DNA from: Vibrio cincinnatiensis
GTDB lineage: Bacteria; Pseudomonadota; Gammaproteobacteria; Enterobacterales; Vibrionaceae
Assembly (NCBI RefSeq): GCF_022113815.1
Contig: NZ_SGOM01000005.1
Coordinates: forward strand, 62,001 to 126,000
Direction: 5' to 3'
DNA length: 64,000 nucleotides
The notes under the pieces are model-generated. The model saw nothing but the letters and a program-made list of their open reading frames with translations. It did not search any database and had not been told where the DNA came from. The translations under genes were made by a program, and so were the position numbers. Positions within the stretch are counted from its first letter, which is position 1, and every line of letters begins with the position of its first letter. Positions 1 through 9,105 of the stretch are shown here, piece by piece.

Positions 1-1121
1 TTGCGAATACAATTTCAGGAACCGATCTCATCGTAGGTGGACGCTCAGGACAAGTGAATCTTCTGCTTTATTCGGTCTTTCGAATTGGCAATGCCACCAA
101 TAATATTGATTGGAAAAGCTACCAAGCATTCAGCCAACACCGTGCGGTACAATGGGCAATCCCGATCGCCTTAGGTGATTCCCATAAAGGGTTTCGCGTG
201 ATGGGAACCAATCAGAGTTACTTTGAACATTTTCGGTACGGAAGTAAGCAACCCCTTACTTTTTCTCAAGGAAAACCTTTTACTGCATTATTTGATGTCG
301 TACTGGGGGCCGATGTTGCGAAACAACTGAACTATCAGTTAGGCAGTGAAATCATTATTGCCCACGGCATCAATGATGTCGGATTCAGTCGTCACGATCA
401 TTTACCTTTTGCTGTGGTAGGAATTCTTGATCCAACCGGTACTCCCGTTGATAAAACCGTACATGTCTCGCTACAAGCCATAGAAGCAATCCATGTAGGT
501 TGGGAGTCAGGAGCCAACTTAGGTCATACCCCGAGCAAAGCACAGTTAGAACAGTATGAATTCCAGCCCAAACAAATTACCGCAATGCTGGTTGGCCTTC
601 GTTCTAAGATTCAGACCTTTGCTTTACAAAGAGAAATCAATCAATACCGAGATGAGCCATTGAGTGCTATTTTACCGGGCGTCGCCCTGCATGAACTTTG
701 GGGGATGATGTCAATCGCTGAGCAAGCATTGACAGCCGTATCCATTTTTGTCGTGATCGCCGGGCTGCTTGGAATGCTCAGCAGTTTATTGACCAGCCTA
801 CAAGAGCGGCGGCGAGAAATGTCTATTTTGCGAGCAATGGGGGCACAACCTAAGCATGTATTCGCACTGCTAATCAGTGAAGCCAGTGCTCTCACTTTTT
901 TCGGTATTCTGACCGGTGTGATTGGCTTGTATGTTTTACTCGCCTTCACCGCACCGATCATCGCCCGTCAATATGGAATCCTGTTATCCTTGCAATCACT
1001 CAGTACTTATGAATGGCAACTATTGGGTTATGTGCAAGCGGCGGGGACCATGATAGGCTTGATTCCCGCTCTACGAGCTTATCGCCAGTCACTCAGTGAT
1101 GGCATGACCATCCGAGTTTAG
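1..1121 (+). CDS. ABC transporter permease, 5' end outside window
   Basis: The reading frame is open from the first bases of the window, so the gene is truncated at its start; about 372 codons are visible. Residues resemble the MacB/FtsX-type permease family: a large periplasmic domain comes first, then three hydrophobic segments near the C-terminus, with a cytoplasmic ERRREMSILRAMGA stretch after the second-last helix region that is typical of this family. The next gene (DUF3299) follows after 9 bases and is probably co-transcribed. In Pseudomonas and Vibrio, a permease of this kind with a DUF3299 protein belongs to a zinc-limitation ABC locus (PA4063-PA4066 type; zrg locus in V. cholerae). 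That link is inferred here from family and position, because the ATPase gene lies outside the window. Confidence 0.85.
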   Translation, partial: ANTISGTDLIVGGRSGQVNLLLYSVFRIGNATNNIDWKSYQAFSQHRAVQWAIPIALGDSHKGFRVMGTNQSYFEHFRYGSKQPLTFSQGKPFTALFDVVLGADVAKQLNYQLGSEIIIAHGINDVGFSRHDHLPFAVVGILDPTGTPVDKTVHVSLQAIEAIHVGWESGANLGHTPSKAQLEQYEFQPKQITAMLVGLRSKIQTFALQREINQYRDEPLSAILPGVALHELWGMMSIAEQALTAVSIFVVIAGLLGMLSSLLTSLQERRREMSILRAMGAQPKHVFALLISEASALTFFGILTGVIGLYVLLAFTAPIIARQYGILLSLQSLSTYEWQLLGYVQAAGTMIGLIPALRAYRQSLSDGMTIRV

Positions 1122-1130
1122 GAGATATTG

Positions 1131-1631
1131 ATGAACAAATGGTTACTCAGCCTAGCTTTGACAATGCTAGTTGTATTCATACCAAATGCTTACAGCAATG
1201 ATGACGTACTAAAGCTGGATTGGATTGATCTTATTCCTGAGAATGAACGTCATTTACTCGATCACTTGGGTATGCCCATGGTGGACCATAACAGCGATTT
1301 ACCGGCTCAACAAACCCAAGTTGGTCATGTTCGCCCGGAGCTCAATGGCAGTAAAGTTAAAATCCCGGGATTTGTGATTCCTTTGGAAGGGGATGAAAAT
1401 ACGGTCACCGAATTTTTACTGGTTCCCTACTTTGGTGCTTGTATCCATGTTCCCCCTCCACCGCCCAATCAGATCGTCTACGTTAAATTTCCTAAAGGGG
1501 CTCCTGTACAACAATTATGGGATGTCGTTTACGTCATAGGAACGCTCAAAACAGAAATCGTCAGTGTCGATATTGCAGAAACCGGCTACCTCATTGAAGG
1601 AGAAGCATTGGCCGATTACGATGATATGTAA
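1131..1631 (+). CDS. DUF3299 family secreted protein
   Basis: This is a 166-residue protein of unknown function with an N-terminal signal peptide (MNKWLLSLALTMLVVFIPNAYS, cleaved near residue 22). It contains the hallmark of DUF3299, a histidine followed by a proline run (HVPPPPPNQ, about residues 103-111), which may bind metal. The ATG at 1131 is preferred over the TTG at 1128 because GGAG lies six bases before it. It sits directly downstream of an ABC permease gene. In the PA4063-PA4066 type locus the homologue is induced by zinc starvation, so a role in zinc handling is possible but not shown by this sequence. Confidence 0.85.
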   Translation: MNKWLLSLALTMLVVFIPNAYSNDDVLKLDWIDLIPENERHLLDHLGMPMVDHNSDLPAQQTQVGHVRPELNGSKVKIPGFVIPLEGDENTVTEFLLVPYFGACIHVPPPPPNQIVYVKFPKGAPVQQLWDVVYVIGTLKTEIVSVDIAETGYLIEGEALADYDDM

Positions 1632-1671
1632 GCATTTGTTATAAAATCGATCACCTTTCGACCCGTGCTAT

Positions 1672-1776
1672 TTATATAAGATACTTGGCGAGGTAACTCA
1701 GTAATACCAAGTAAACAATGAATAGTAATGTGGTCGACAGGAGCTTAATCCAACGACGTTCTTTATTGTACTTCAT
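1672..1776 (-). CDS. Possible 34-residue membrane peptide
   Basis: The minus strand holds an ATG-to-TAA frame encoding MKYNKERRWIKLL followed by about 18 hydrophobic residues and a short AKYLI end. That is a positively charged N-terminus plus one membrane-spanning segment. A GGGGTG stretch precedes the ATG by about three bases, giving only a moderate ribosome binding site. It lies in the otherwise empty 298-base gap between the DUF3299 gene and the TIGR03899 gene, and is convergent with the DUF3299 gene. I do not recognise the peptide. A chance frame of this length is possible, so confidence is limited. Confidence 0.35.
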   Translation of the reverse strand: MKYNKERRWIKLLSTTLLFIVYLVLLSYLAKYLI

Positions 1777-1929
1777 GTTCACCCCACAAAAGACGATAAC
1801 AATTTTAACAAGTTATTATCATCTTTGATAGGGTAAATTTGTGCGCTATCACTAAGAGTTTCACTAGTCCCGTGGCTCAATCCACGGTACATTTTAGTCC
1901 ATTGTTCAGATGGTAAGATTTGGTAAGAC

Positions 1930-2826
1930 ATGGCCGAGCTAAAATCCTCAGTCGTGATTGAACATCCAACCACGACCGGATCTTATAAAGAAAAAAAATC
2001 CAGCTACCTTAAAGATAGCGCTAGCCGTATTTCGACGATCGCTCGACAACATGGGCTTGATGCACTGTTACTCACTGAAGCACCAAAGAAAACCCCATTA
2101 GACCGAGCACTAAAACGTGAACGAGATCGTAAAGAACAGCGCCAGAAAAATTTAGAGCAGATCATTCGTCTTGCTCACGTTTCATGCAATAACGAAACAG
2201 CTGGAGATCCAGATCAAGATTGGTTATATCGTTTCTTCGATATGGCACAAGATATTCATAACTCATCCATGCAGCGTCTCTGGGCGCAAGTACTCAAGCG
2301 GGAAGTCACTAACCCAGGTTTTACTTCCATGAAAGCCTTAACTGTGCTGCAAAATATGACGCCCAAAGAAGCGCAAACCTTGCAACGAGCAGCCACTCTT
2401 GCTTGTAGTTTTGGCAGTGATACCAGCTTGAAATTGTTGTTTGGGCTAAAAATGCACAACAGCCTTTTCAGTTTAGGAAAGCGTAATTCAACAATTACTC
2501 TAAATATTGGTAGCCACCAACTCCCCTACTCCAGTTTACTTGTATTAATTGAGTTGGGTTTATTGCATGCAACTGAATTGGAGTCTGGAGAGATCGAGCT
2601 CGATCCTCCACTGAGCCTAAGCTACCAAAATAAACATCTGATCTTGAATGCCACTTCAAAAGGGGTGCATTTACTTTATTACCGTTTTACCCCCACAGGT
2701 AATGAGTTGTGTCGACTACTCGGAAATAAACCCAATACGAGTTACTACGATCAACTGATCGCTTTGCTCAGTCAGAAATTTGTCGTACATACCGATACCA
2801 ATAGTGCCATTCATCATACCGTCTAA
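1930..2826 (+). CDS. TIGR03899 (DUF2806-like) family protein
   Basis: This 298-residue soluble protein of unknown function has no signal peptide or membrane segment. Residues about 50-85 are very rich in Arg, Lys and Glu (KRERDRKEQRQKN) and probably form a helix. The middle part (about residues 98-160) matches the conserved core of the TIGR03899/DUF2806 family, with the motif DWLYRFFDMAQD followed by LWAQVLKRE. In vibrios this gene sits next to the cys genes, as here. It is followed by a perfect hairpin that it shares with the convergent cysC. No function can be assigned from sequence. Confidence 0.8.
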   Translation: MAELKSSVVIEHPTTTGSYKEKKSSYLKDSASRISTIARQHGLDALLLTEAPKKTPLDRALKRERDRKEQRQKNLEQIIRLAHVSCNNETAGDPDQDWLYRFFDMAQDIHNSSMQRLWAQVLKREVTNPGFTSMKALTVLQNMTPKEAQTLQRAATLACSFGSDTSLKLLFGLKMHNSLFSLGKRNSTITLNIGSHQLPYSSLLVLIELGLLHATELESGEIELDPPLSLSYQNKHLILNATSKGVHLLYYRFTPTGNELCRLLGNKPNTSYYDQLIALLSQKFVVHTDTNSAIHHTV

Positions 2827-2832
2827 GAAAAG

Positions 2833-2855
2833 AAACCAGCCATCATGGCTGGTTT
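2833..2855. terminator. Bidirectional terminator between TIGR03899 gene and cysC
   Basis: This is a perfect inverted repeat with 10-base arms (AAACCAGCCA and its complement) and a three-base TCA loop. The right arm ends in a T run and the left in an A run. It lies between convergent genes, so it can end transcription from both sides. Confidence 0.8.
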
Positions 2856-2870
2856 TAACTTATTGCTCAT

Positions 2871-3488
2871 TTATGATTCACTAAGATGAATAATGCCACG
2901 CTCATGCAGATGAGCTAAGCAGTTGTCAACTAACACCGCCACCGAAGCTTCCCCTGCAGGTAAATCAATCTCTGCAGCCAGTGGCGCTTCATAGACTGAA
3001 TCAATACCCGTAAAGTGGCTTATCTCTCCTGCTCGCGCTTTCTTATATAAGCCTTTAGGATCACGCTGCTCACAGATCGACAATTGAGTATTCACATACA
3101 CTTCAAGGAATTCATCGCTTGAAAAGAGATCCCGTACCAACTGCCGCTCTTCTCGATGAGGTGAAATAAATGCGGTTAATACAATTAACCCAGCATCGGC
3201 CATCAGTTTGGCTAGCTCACCAATTCGGCGAATATTCTCTCGTCGATCTTGTTCTGAAAAGCCTAAATCACCGCATAAACCATGACGAACATTGTCCCCA
3301 TCCAACAGATAGGTGTGGTAGCCCAACTGAGCCAATCGACTTTCCAAAGCACCAGCAATGGTTGACTTCCCCGCACCAGACAACCCGGTAAACCACAACA
3401 CCGCTGGGCGCTGATTTTTCAGTTGTGCTCGATAGGCTTTATCCACCTCATGTGAGTGCCAAACAATGTTTTCCTTCACTGAGCTCAT
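2871..3488 (-). CDS. cysC: Adenylylsulfate kinase (APS kinase)
   Basis: CysC phosphorylates adenosine 5'-phosphosulfate with ATP to give PAPS, the second step of assimilatory sulfate activation in the cytoplasm. The 205-residue protein has the P-loop GLSGAGKST at residues 35-43, the DGDNVRHGL substrate motif at 63-71, and the FISPHREER motif whose Ser109 matches the phosphorylated serine of the E. coli enzyme. Its length is normal for the family. The start codon overlaps the end of cysN by four bases (ATGA), so the two are translationally coupled, and cysD-cysN-cysC form one operon. Confidence 0.97.
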   Translation of the reverse strand: MSSVKENIVWHSHEVDKAYRAQLKNQRPAVLWFTGLSGAGKSTIAGALESRLAQLGYHTYLLDGDNVRHGLCGDLGFSEQDRRENIRRIGELAKLMADAGLIVLTAFISPHREERQLVRDLFSSDEFLEVYVNTQLSICEQRDPKGLYKKARAGEISHFTGIDSVYEAPLAAEIDLPAGEASVAVLVDNCLAHLHERGIIHLSES

Positions 3489-4918
3489 AACCTTCCCTTC
3501 AATATCGAGAGATCACGGGCATCCCAATGAGGAAAATGCTTACGGATCAAAGCATTGAGTTCTAGCTCAAAGGCTGAGATAGAGGGTTCATCTGCTTGTG
3601 GGGCGGCGAGAGATTCACGAACCAGCCCAGCGCCAACAGTGACATTGGTTAAGCGATCGATAATGATAAAACCACCAGTATCGGCACAATCTAAATAACG
3701 ATCCAAGGCGATGGATTGATGGAAAGTCCACTCACAAAGCCCGATACCGTTAAGTGGTAATGTTTCACTCTCAAAAGTCGATAGTTGATTAATATCGTAT
3801 TGATGACGAACGGATTCTACTCGCCCAACCGTTTTCTTACCTGCAATTTTTATGTCGTATTCACGCCCAGCTTGTAAGGGTTGCTCTGTCATCCACACCA
3901 CATCCGCCAGTAAACATTGCGTACTTTGCAAATCCGCCTCCGCCAACACCAGCAGATCACCGCGGCTAATATCAATTTCATCGCTCAGGGTTAAGGTTAC
4001 CGCTAAGCCTGCTTCTGCTTGCGGCAAATCGCCATCAAAAGTGACAATACGGGCAATGGTTGAGGTTTTCCCAGAAGGCAATACTTTGACCTTATCCCCG
4101 ACCTTGATCGCCCCTGCGGCAATGGTGCCCGCAAAGCCACGAAAATCCAGATTAGGACGACTCACATACTGAACAGGAAAGCGAAACTCACCACGCCCTT
4201 TTTGTTTTTCAATATCTACGGTTTCTAGCAGATCCAGCAATGACGGCCCTTGATACCAAGGCATCTGCTGGCTTTTTTCCACTACATTATCACCTTCGAG
4301 TGCCGAGATAGGGATAAGTTGAATATCAATATCGCCATGTAAATACTGAGAAAACTCAGCATACTGCTGACGAATTTCATCAAAGCGCTCTGCCGAATAT
4401 TCCACCAAATCCATTTTATTCACCGCCACCACAAAGTGTTTGATTCCAAGCAGATTAGCGATAAAAGAGTGACGGCGAGTCTGATCTAAAATGCCTTTAC
4501 GGGCATCAATTAAAATGATTGCTAAATCACAAGTAGAGGCTCCGGTCGCCATATTGCGAGTGTACTGCTTATGCCCCGGTGTATCGGCAATAATGAATTT
4601 ACGCTTTTGGGTGGAGAAGTAGCGATACGCCACATCAATGGTGATGCCTTGTTCGCGTTCAGCTTGTAACCCGTCCACCAACAAAGCGAGATCTGGGCGC
4701 TCTCCGGTTGTCCCCACTCGCTGGCTGTCAGAATGGACCGCCGCTAATTGATCTTCATAAATCTGCTTTGAGTCATGAAGTAAACGACCGATTAAGGTAC
4801 TTTTTCCATCGTCAACAGAGCCACAGGTTAAAAACCGAAGTAATGATTTATGTTGATGTTGGTTGAGGTATCCTTCAATACCAAGCTCAGCAAGTTGAGC
4901 ATGCACTGCACTGTTCAT
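3485..4918 (-). CDS. cysN: Sulfate adenylyltransferase subunit 1 (GTPase)
   Basis: CysN is the regulatory GTPase subunit of ATP sulfurylase; it couples GTP hydrolysis to APS formation by CysD. The 477-residue protein has the translation-factor GTPase motifs: GSVDDGKST at 33-41, DTPGH at 112-116 and NKMD at 167-170, followed by two beta-barrel domains as in EF-Tu/EF-1alpha. No APS kinase domain is fused to it, in line with a separate cysC downstream. It starts 18 bases after the cysD stop and overlaps cysC by four bases. Confidence 0.97.
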   Translation of the reverse strand: MNSAVHAQLAELGIEGYLNQHQHKSLLRFLTCGSVDDGKSTLIGRLLHDSKQIYEDQLAAVHSDSQRVGTTGERPDLALLVDGLQAEREQGITIDVAYRYFSTQKRKFIIADTPGHKQYTRNMATGASTCDLAIILIDARKGILDQTRRHSFIANLLGIKHFVVAVNKMDLVEYSAERFDEIRQQYAEFSQYLHGDIDIQLIPISALEGDNVVEKSQQMPWYQGPSLLDLLETVDIEKQKGRGEFRFPVQYVSRPNLDFRGFAGTIAAGAIKVGDKVKVLPSGKTSTIARIVTFDGDLPQAEAGLAVTLTLSDEIDISRGDLLVLAEADLQSTQCLLADVVWMTEQPLQAGREYDIKIAGKKTVGRVESVRHQYDINQLSTFESETLPLNGIGLCEWTFHQSIALDRYLDCADTGGFIIIDRLTNVTVGAGLVRESLAAPQADEPSISAFELELNALIRKHFPHWDARDLSILKGRL

Positions 4919-4936
4919 TTTTCTTTCCTCAAATCC

Positions 4937-5845
4937 TTAGAAGTAACCTTGGCGTTTTTTCAGTTCCATCGATCCTGATTGATCATGGTCGATCGCTCTT
5001 CCTTGACGCTCACTGGAGGTTGCCACCAGCATCTCTTCAATAATTTCAGGTAGCGTACTGGCTGTGGACGCTATCGCACCAGTCAGGGGGTAACAGCCCA
5101 ATGTGCGAAAGCGAACGCTTTTATGCTGAATCTGTTCGTCCTCTTTTAGCTCCATCCGTTGATCATCAACCATGATCAACATACCGTCTCGTTCCACCAC
5201 AGGGCGAACCGCCGCCAGGTAAAGTGGTACAATCTCTATATTTTCTAGGTAGATGTATTGCCAAATATCCAGCTCCGTCCAGTTAGATAACGGGAACACT
5301 CGGATGCTTTCTCCTTTATTGATCTGCCCGTTGTAGGTACGCCACAGTTCCGGACGCTGATTTTTCGGATCCCAAGCGTGGTTTTGGTCACGAAAAGAGT
5401 AAACACGTTCTTTGGCACGCGATTTTTCTTCATCACGTCGCGCACCACCAAAAGCAGCATCAAACCCATACTGGTTCAGGGCTTGTTTTAACCCTTGGGT
5501 TTTCATGATATCGGTATGTTTCGATGAACCATGCACAAAAGGATTCATACCCATCGCCATGCCTTCTGGGTTCTTATGCACAAGCAATTCAAAACCATAT
5601 TTTTTAGCGGTGGCGTCACGAAAGGCGATCATTTCACGAAACTTCCAATCCGTATCCACATGCAACAAAGGAAAAGGAATTTTTCCCGGATAAAAGGCTT
5701 TTCGAGCCAGATGCAGCATGACGGAGGAGTCTTTGCCAATCGAGTACATCATGACTGGATTAGCAAATTCTGCCGCCACTTCACGAATGATGTGTATGCT
5801 TTCTGCTTCAAGCTGTTGTAAATGGGTTAAGCGTTGTTGATCCAT
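4937..5845 (-). CDS. cysD: Sulfate adenylyltransferase subunit 2
   Basis: CysD is the catalytic subunit of ATP sulfurylase and forms APS from ATP and sulfate. The 302-residue protein belongs to the PAPS reductase-like PP-loop family, with SIGKDSS at residues 35-41 and the [15 protein letters not shown] motif around residue 135. The C-terminal end KKRQGYF is the usual one. It is the first gene of the cysDNC operon; the 66-base gap to cobA shows no clear terminator, so cobA may be transcribed with it. Confidence 0.97.
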   Translation of the reverse strand: MDQQRLTHLQQLEAESIHIIREVAAEFANPVMMYSIGKDSSVMLHLARKAFYPGKIPFPLLHVDTDWKFREMIAFRDATAKKYGFELLVHKNPEGMAMGMNPFVHGSSKHTDIMKTQGLKQALNQYGFDAAFGGARRDEEKSRAKERVYSFRDQNHAWDPKNQRPELWRTYNGQINKGESIRVFPLSNWTELDIWQYIYLENIEIVPLYLAAVRPVVERDGMLIMVDDQRMELKEDEQIQHKSVRFRTLGCYPLTGAIASTASTLPEIIEEMLVATSSERQGRAIDHDQSGSMELKKRQGYF

Positions 5846-5911
5846 GTTGCGAGCTTCCTTTTAGCTGCCTTATCGCAAAACAACCACGACAGGCTTTCTA
5901 TTAAAATCGGG

Positions 5912-6793
5912 TTAGGCGTATTGATAGTGAGACGAGTGAACCGAACGTTCACCAAACCAAGCCAGTTTGTCAGCCAAAGAGACCACCTCACCAATGACAA
6001 TTAAAGCCGGAGATTGAGCCTGAGCCGCCAATTGTGGTAACGCTCTCAGAGTTCCTCGCTGTACTTGCTGCGAGCGCTGAGTCCCTCGTTCGATGATAGC
6101 GATCGGGGTGCTGTCGCTTCTTCCATGCTTTATTAACTGCTGAGCGATAAACTGGGATTTCATCAATCCCATATAAATCACTAAAGTCTGCTGACCACGA
6201 GCTAATGTGGACCAATCCATTTCGTCTGCGGTTTCATTTTTAAGATGACCGGTAATAAAAACGGCAGATTGCGCATAATCACGGTGAGTAAGAGGAATGC
6301 CAGCATAGGCCGTGGCTCCTGCAGCAGCAGTAATCCCGGGGATAACCTGAAAAGAAATTCCAGCATCAACCAAGGCTTCGAGCTCTTCTCCCCCACGTCC
6401 AAAAATAAAAGGGTCTCCCCCTTTCATACGTACTACTCGATAACCTGACTGAGCAAAATCCACCAATAGCTGGTTGGTTTTCTCTTGTGGCACACTATGG
6501 TGACCAGCACGTTTTCCGACACAAACCAATATGGTGTCAGAAGGGATTAAGCACATGATTTCATCGGACACCAAGTAGTCATAAAGAATGACATCGGCCT
6601 GCTGAAGATAGTTGAAGGCTTTAATTGTCAATAATTCAGGATCACCGGGACCGGCTCCCACGAGTGCCACTTCTCCAGGTTGTAATGGGTTACCTGAAAA
6701 ACGGGTAAAAGGATGCGATGATGCCCCCCCCTCTAATGCCACTAATGGAGTGGAGGGAGTAAACCCGCTATTAACGCTCTGTGAACCCGCCAT
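5912..6793 (-). CDS. cobA: Uroporphyrinogen-III C-methyltransferase
   Basis: This enzyme transfers two methyl groups from S-adenosylmethionine to uroporphyrinogen III, giving precorrin-2 for siroheme, the cofactor of sulfite reductase. This explains its place before cysDNC. The 293-residue protein has [12 protein letters not shown] at 45-56 and [13 protein letters not shown] at 125-137, both diagnostic of the family. It carries only the methyltransferase domain, unlike the fused CysG of E. coli, so the dehydrogenase/ferrochelatase must be encoded elsewhere. About 40 residues of low-complexity sequence precede the catalytic domain; a later start cannot be excluded. Confidence 0.95.
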   Translation of the reverse strand: MAGSQSVNSGFTPSTPLVALEGGASSHPFTRFSGNPLQPGEVALVGAGPGDPELLTIKAFNYLQQADVILYDYLVSDEIMCLIPSDTILVCVGKRAGHHSVPQEKTNQLLVDFAQSGYRVVRMKGGDPFIFGRGGEELEALVDAGISFQVIPGITAAAGATAYAGIPLTHRDYAQSAVFITGHLKNETADEMDWSTLARGQQTLVIYMGLMKSQFIAQQLIKHGRSDSTPIAIIERGTQRSQQVQRGTLRALPQLAAQAQSPALIVIGEVVSLADKLAWFGERSVHSSHYQYA

Positions 6794-6965
6794 ATTTGTT
6801 ATCCATCACTCAATCGATAATAGGCATTATGAGCAGTTCCATTTATTACCTGAAATTCTAAAATTTCATTTTTTATACTAAAAGCTGATAAGAGAGAAAT
6901 TCACAAGAAAATTCTTTACCTGAAAAATCGGCGAGCGGATCACCTCACCTCTAAAATATAAATAA

Positions 6966-7016
6966 ATCACACTTTGTGATGTATCAAGCTTCTTGTTGCA
7001 TAGCTATTTGATACAT
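6966..7016. promoter_or_regulatory. Two inverted repeats upstream of cpdB
   Basis: The 270-base divergent gap between cobA and cpdB contains ATCACA-ctt-TGTGAT (6966-6980) and a second pair, ATGTATCAA at 6979-6987 with its complement TTGATACAT at 7008-7016, nine bases each with a 20-base spacer. The first is inverted relative to a CRP site. Both could be operators or a leader hairpin for cpdB; no regulator is identified. Confidence 0.35.
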
Positions 7017-7063
7017 TTGCCCGAGTTGCGTTTTATCTCCCATTCAATAGATAGGAACTCCCC

Positions 7064-9040
7064 ATGAATTCACCACTCAAGCCTCTTTCTGTCGCGCTTT
7101 TAGGTGGGCTGCTGAATCTGGCTGGCCCAGCAATGGCTGAAACCATTCAATTACGAATCATAGAAACGACGGATATTCATACCAATTTGATGGATTATGA
7201 TTACTACAAAGACAAACCATCTCAACAACTGGGCTTGGCACGAGCGGCCAGTTTAGTCAAACAAGCCAGAGCTGAAGTGAGTAATGCCGTATTGGTCGAT
7301 AATGGCGATTTAATTCAAGGTAGCCCAATGGGGGATTACATCGCGGCCAAAGGCATTACGAAAGGAGAAATTCACCCCGCTTACAAAGCCATGAATCAAC
7401 TGGGCTATGATGTGGGTAATGTGGGTAACCATGAATTTAACTACGGTTTAACCTTTCTTCGTCAAGCGATCGCGGGGGCTGAGTTTCCTTATGTAAATGC
7501 GAATGTATTTGACCAAGCTACAGGTCAACACTATTTCACGCCTTACCTAATAAAAAATCATACCTTTACAGATAACGACGGCAATCAACACCTTGTTAAG
7601 GTTGGATATATTGGCTTTGTGCCTCCTCAAATCATGGTATGGGATAAGAAAAATTTACAAGGGAAGGTTTTCACTAAAGATATTAAGCAGACCGCGCAAC
7701 AGTTAATACCTCAGATGCGGCAAGAAGGTGCCGAGGTGATCATCGCCATTCCTCATTCAGGCGTATCCGCCGATCCTTATCAGAGTGGCGCTGAAAATTC
7801 GGTGTACTATCTCACCCAAGTTGAAGGTATTGATGCCATTACATTTGGCCATTCACATGCTGTTTTTCCAAGTAAAGACTTTGCTCAATTGCCCGGTGCT
7901 GATATTAATCAAGGAACAATCAATGGCATTGCTGCGGTCATGCCCGGCCGCTGGGGCAGTCATGTAGGTGTCATTGATCTCACGTTAGATAATACACAAG
8001 GAAAATGGCAAGTCGTTCAAAGTCAATCCCAAGCCCGCCCAATCTTTGACAAGCAGAGCAATACCGCCTTAGCCAAAGCCGATACTGGAATCGTGAAAGC
8101 CCTTGCAGAAGATCATCAAGCAACCCGTCAGTTTGTCAATCAACCCATCGGCCAGGCTGATGATGTGATGTATAGCTTTTTAGCGCTCGTGCAAGATGAT
8201 CCCACGGTTCAAATAGTAAATCTCGCACAGAAAGATTACGTTGAACGCTTTATCCAAGGTGACCCCTCATTAGATGGGCTACCAGTGCTTTCTGCTGCTG
8301 CACCATTTAAAGTGGGAGGACGCAAAGATGATCCCAATGGTTTTACTGAAGTGGAAGCGGGGCAATTAACGTTTCGTAACGCCGCCGATCTCTACCTTTA
8401 CCCTAATACTTTGGTCGCATTAAAGATGACCGGAAAAGAGGTCAAAGAGTGGTTAGAATGCAGCGCCGGTCAATTTAACCAAATTGATCCAACCCGAAGT
8501 ACCCCTCAATCACTGATTAATTGGGATGGTTTTCGCACCTATAATTTTGATGTAATCGATGGTGTAAACTACCAAATTGATATCACACAACCGGCTAAAT
8601 ACAACGGTGAATGCCAAGTTATCAATGAGAATGCAGAACGTATTGTTGGACTCTCTTTCCAAGGAAAGCCTATCGATAAACAGCAGATCTTTTTGGTCGC
8701 AACCAATAACTATCGTGCATACAGCAATAAATTTGCAGGTACAGGCGCAGAGCATGTCGCTTTTGATTCCCCCGATGAAAATCGCACCGTTGTCGCCAGC
8801 TACATTTATCTCATCAGCCAAGAGAAAGGGCACGTAACCCCAAGTGCCGATAATAACTGGTCATTTGCGCCCATTCGAACCCATACCCCGTTAGACATTC
8901 GCTTTGAAACCGCTCCCAGTGAAAAAGCGGCACAATTTATAAAAAATAACGGCCAATATCCCATGAGTTATATCAGCACGGATGACGCGGGTTTTGCCGT
9001 CTATCGAGTCGACCTCACAGCACAAACTCAAGCAAACTAA
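7064..9040 (+). CDS. cpdB: Periplasmic 2',3'-cyclic-nucleotide 2'-phosphodiesterase/3'-nucleotidase
   Basis: CpdB hydrolyses 2',3'-cyclic nucleotides and 3'-nucleotides in the periplasm so that nucleosides can be taken up. The 658-residue precursor has a signal peptide ending AMA at about residue 25. The metallophosphatase motifs follow: ETTDIHTN at 34-41, NGDLIQG at 80-86, GNHEFNYG at 121-128 and a GHSH near residue 264. The C-terminal half is the 5'-nucleotidase substrate-binding domain. Length is normal for CpdB. A GATAGGAACT-type ribosome site precedes the ATG, and a perfect terminator follows. It is a single-gene unit divergent from cobA. Confidence 0.96.
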   Translation: MNSPLKPLSVALLGGLLNLAGPAMAETIQLRIIETTDIHTNLMDYDYYKDKPSQQLGLARAASLVKQARAEVSNAVLVDNGDLIQGSPMGDYIAAKGITKGEIHPAYKAMNQLGYDVGNVGNHEFNYGLTFLRQAIAGAEFPYVNANVFDQATGQHYFTPYLIKNHTFTDNDGNQHLVKVGYIGFVPPQIMVWDKKNLQGKVFTKDIKQTAQQLIPQMRQEGAEVIIAIPHSGVSADPYQSGAENSVYYLTQVEGIDAITFGHSHAVFPSKDFAQLPGADINQGTINGIAAVMPGRWGSHVGVIDLTLDNTQGKWQVVQSQSQARPIFDKQSNTALAKADTGIVKALAEDHQATRQFVNQPIGQADDVMYSFLALVQDDPTVQIVNLAQKDYVERFIQGDPSLDGLPVLSAAAPFKVGGRKDDPNGFTEVEAGQLTFRNAADLYLYPNTLVALKMTGKEVKEWLECSAGQFNQIDPTRSTPQSLINWDGFRTYNFDVIDGVNYQIDITQPAKYNGECQVINENAERIVGLSFQGKPIDKQQIFLVATNNYRAYSNKFAGTGAEHVAFDSPDENRTVVASYIYLISQEKGHVTPSADNNWSFAPIRTHTPLDIRFETAPSEKAAQFIKNNGQYPMSYISTDDAGFAVYRVDLTAQTQAN

Positions 9041-9063
9041 GATGAGTGCTGACTAATAACGAC

Positions 9064-9090
9064 AAAAGCCAGTGCTCTGCACTGGCTTTT
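9064..9090. terminator. Bidirectional terminator between cpdB and dbpA
   Basis: A perfect 12-base inverted repeat (AAAAGCCAGTGC and its complement) has a three-base loop and T/A runs at the ends. It lies between two convergent genes. Confidence 0.88.
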
Positions 9091-9105
9091 CTTGGCGACT
9101 TCAGG

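Noticed and set aside
6966..6980. CRP site upstream of cpdB
   Set aside because: The half-sites TCACA and TGTGA are in the wrong order and only three bases apart, so this is not a CRP site.
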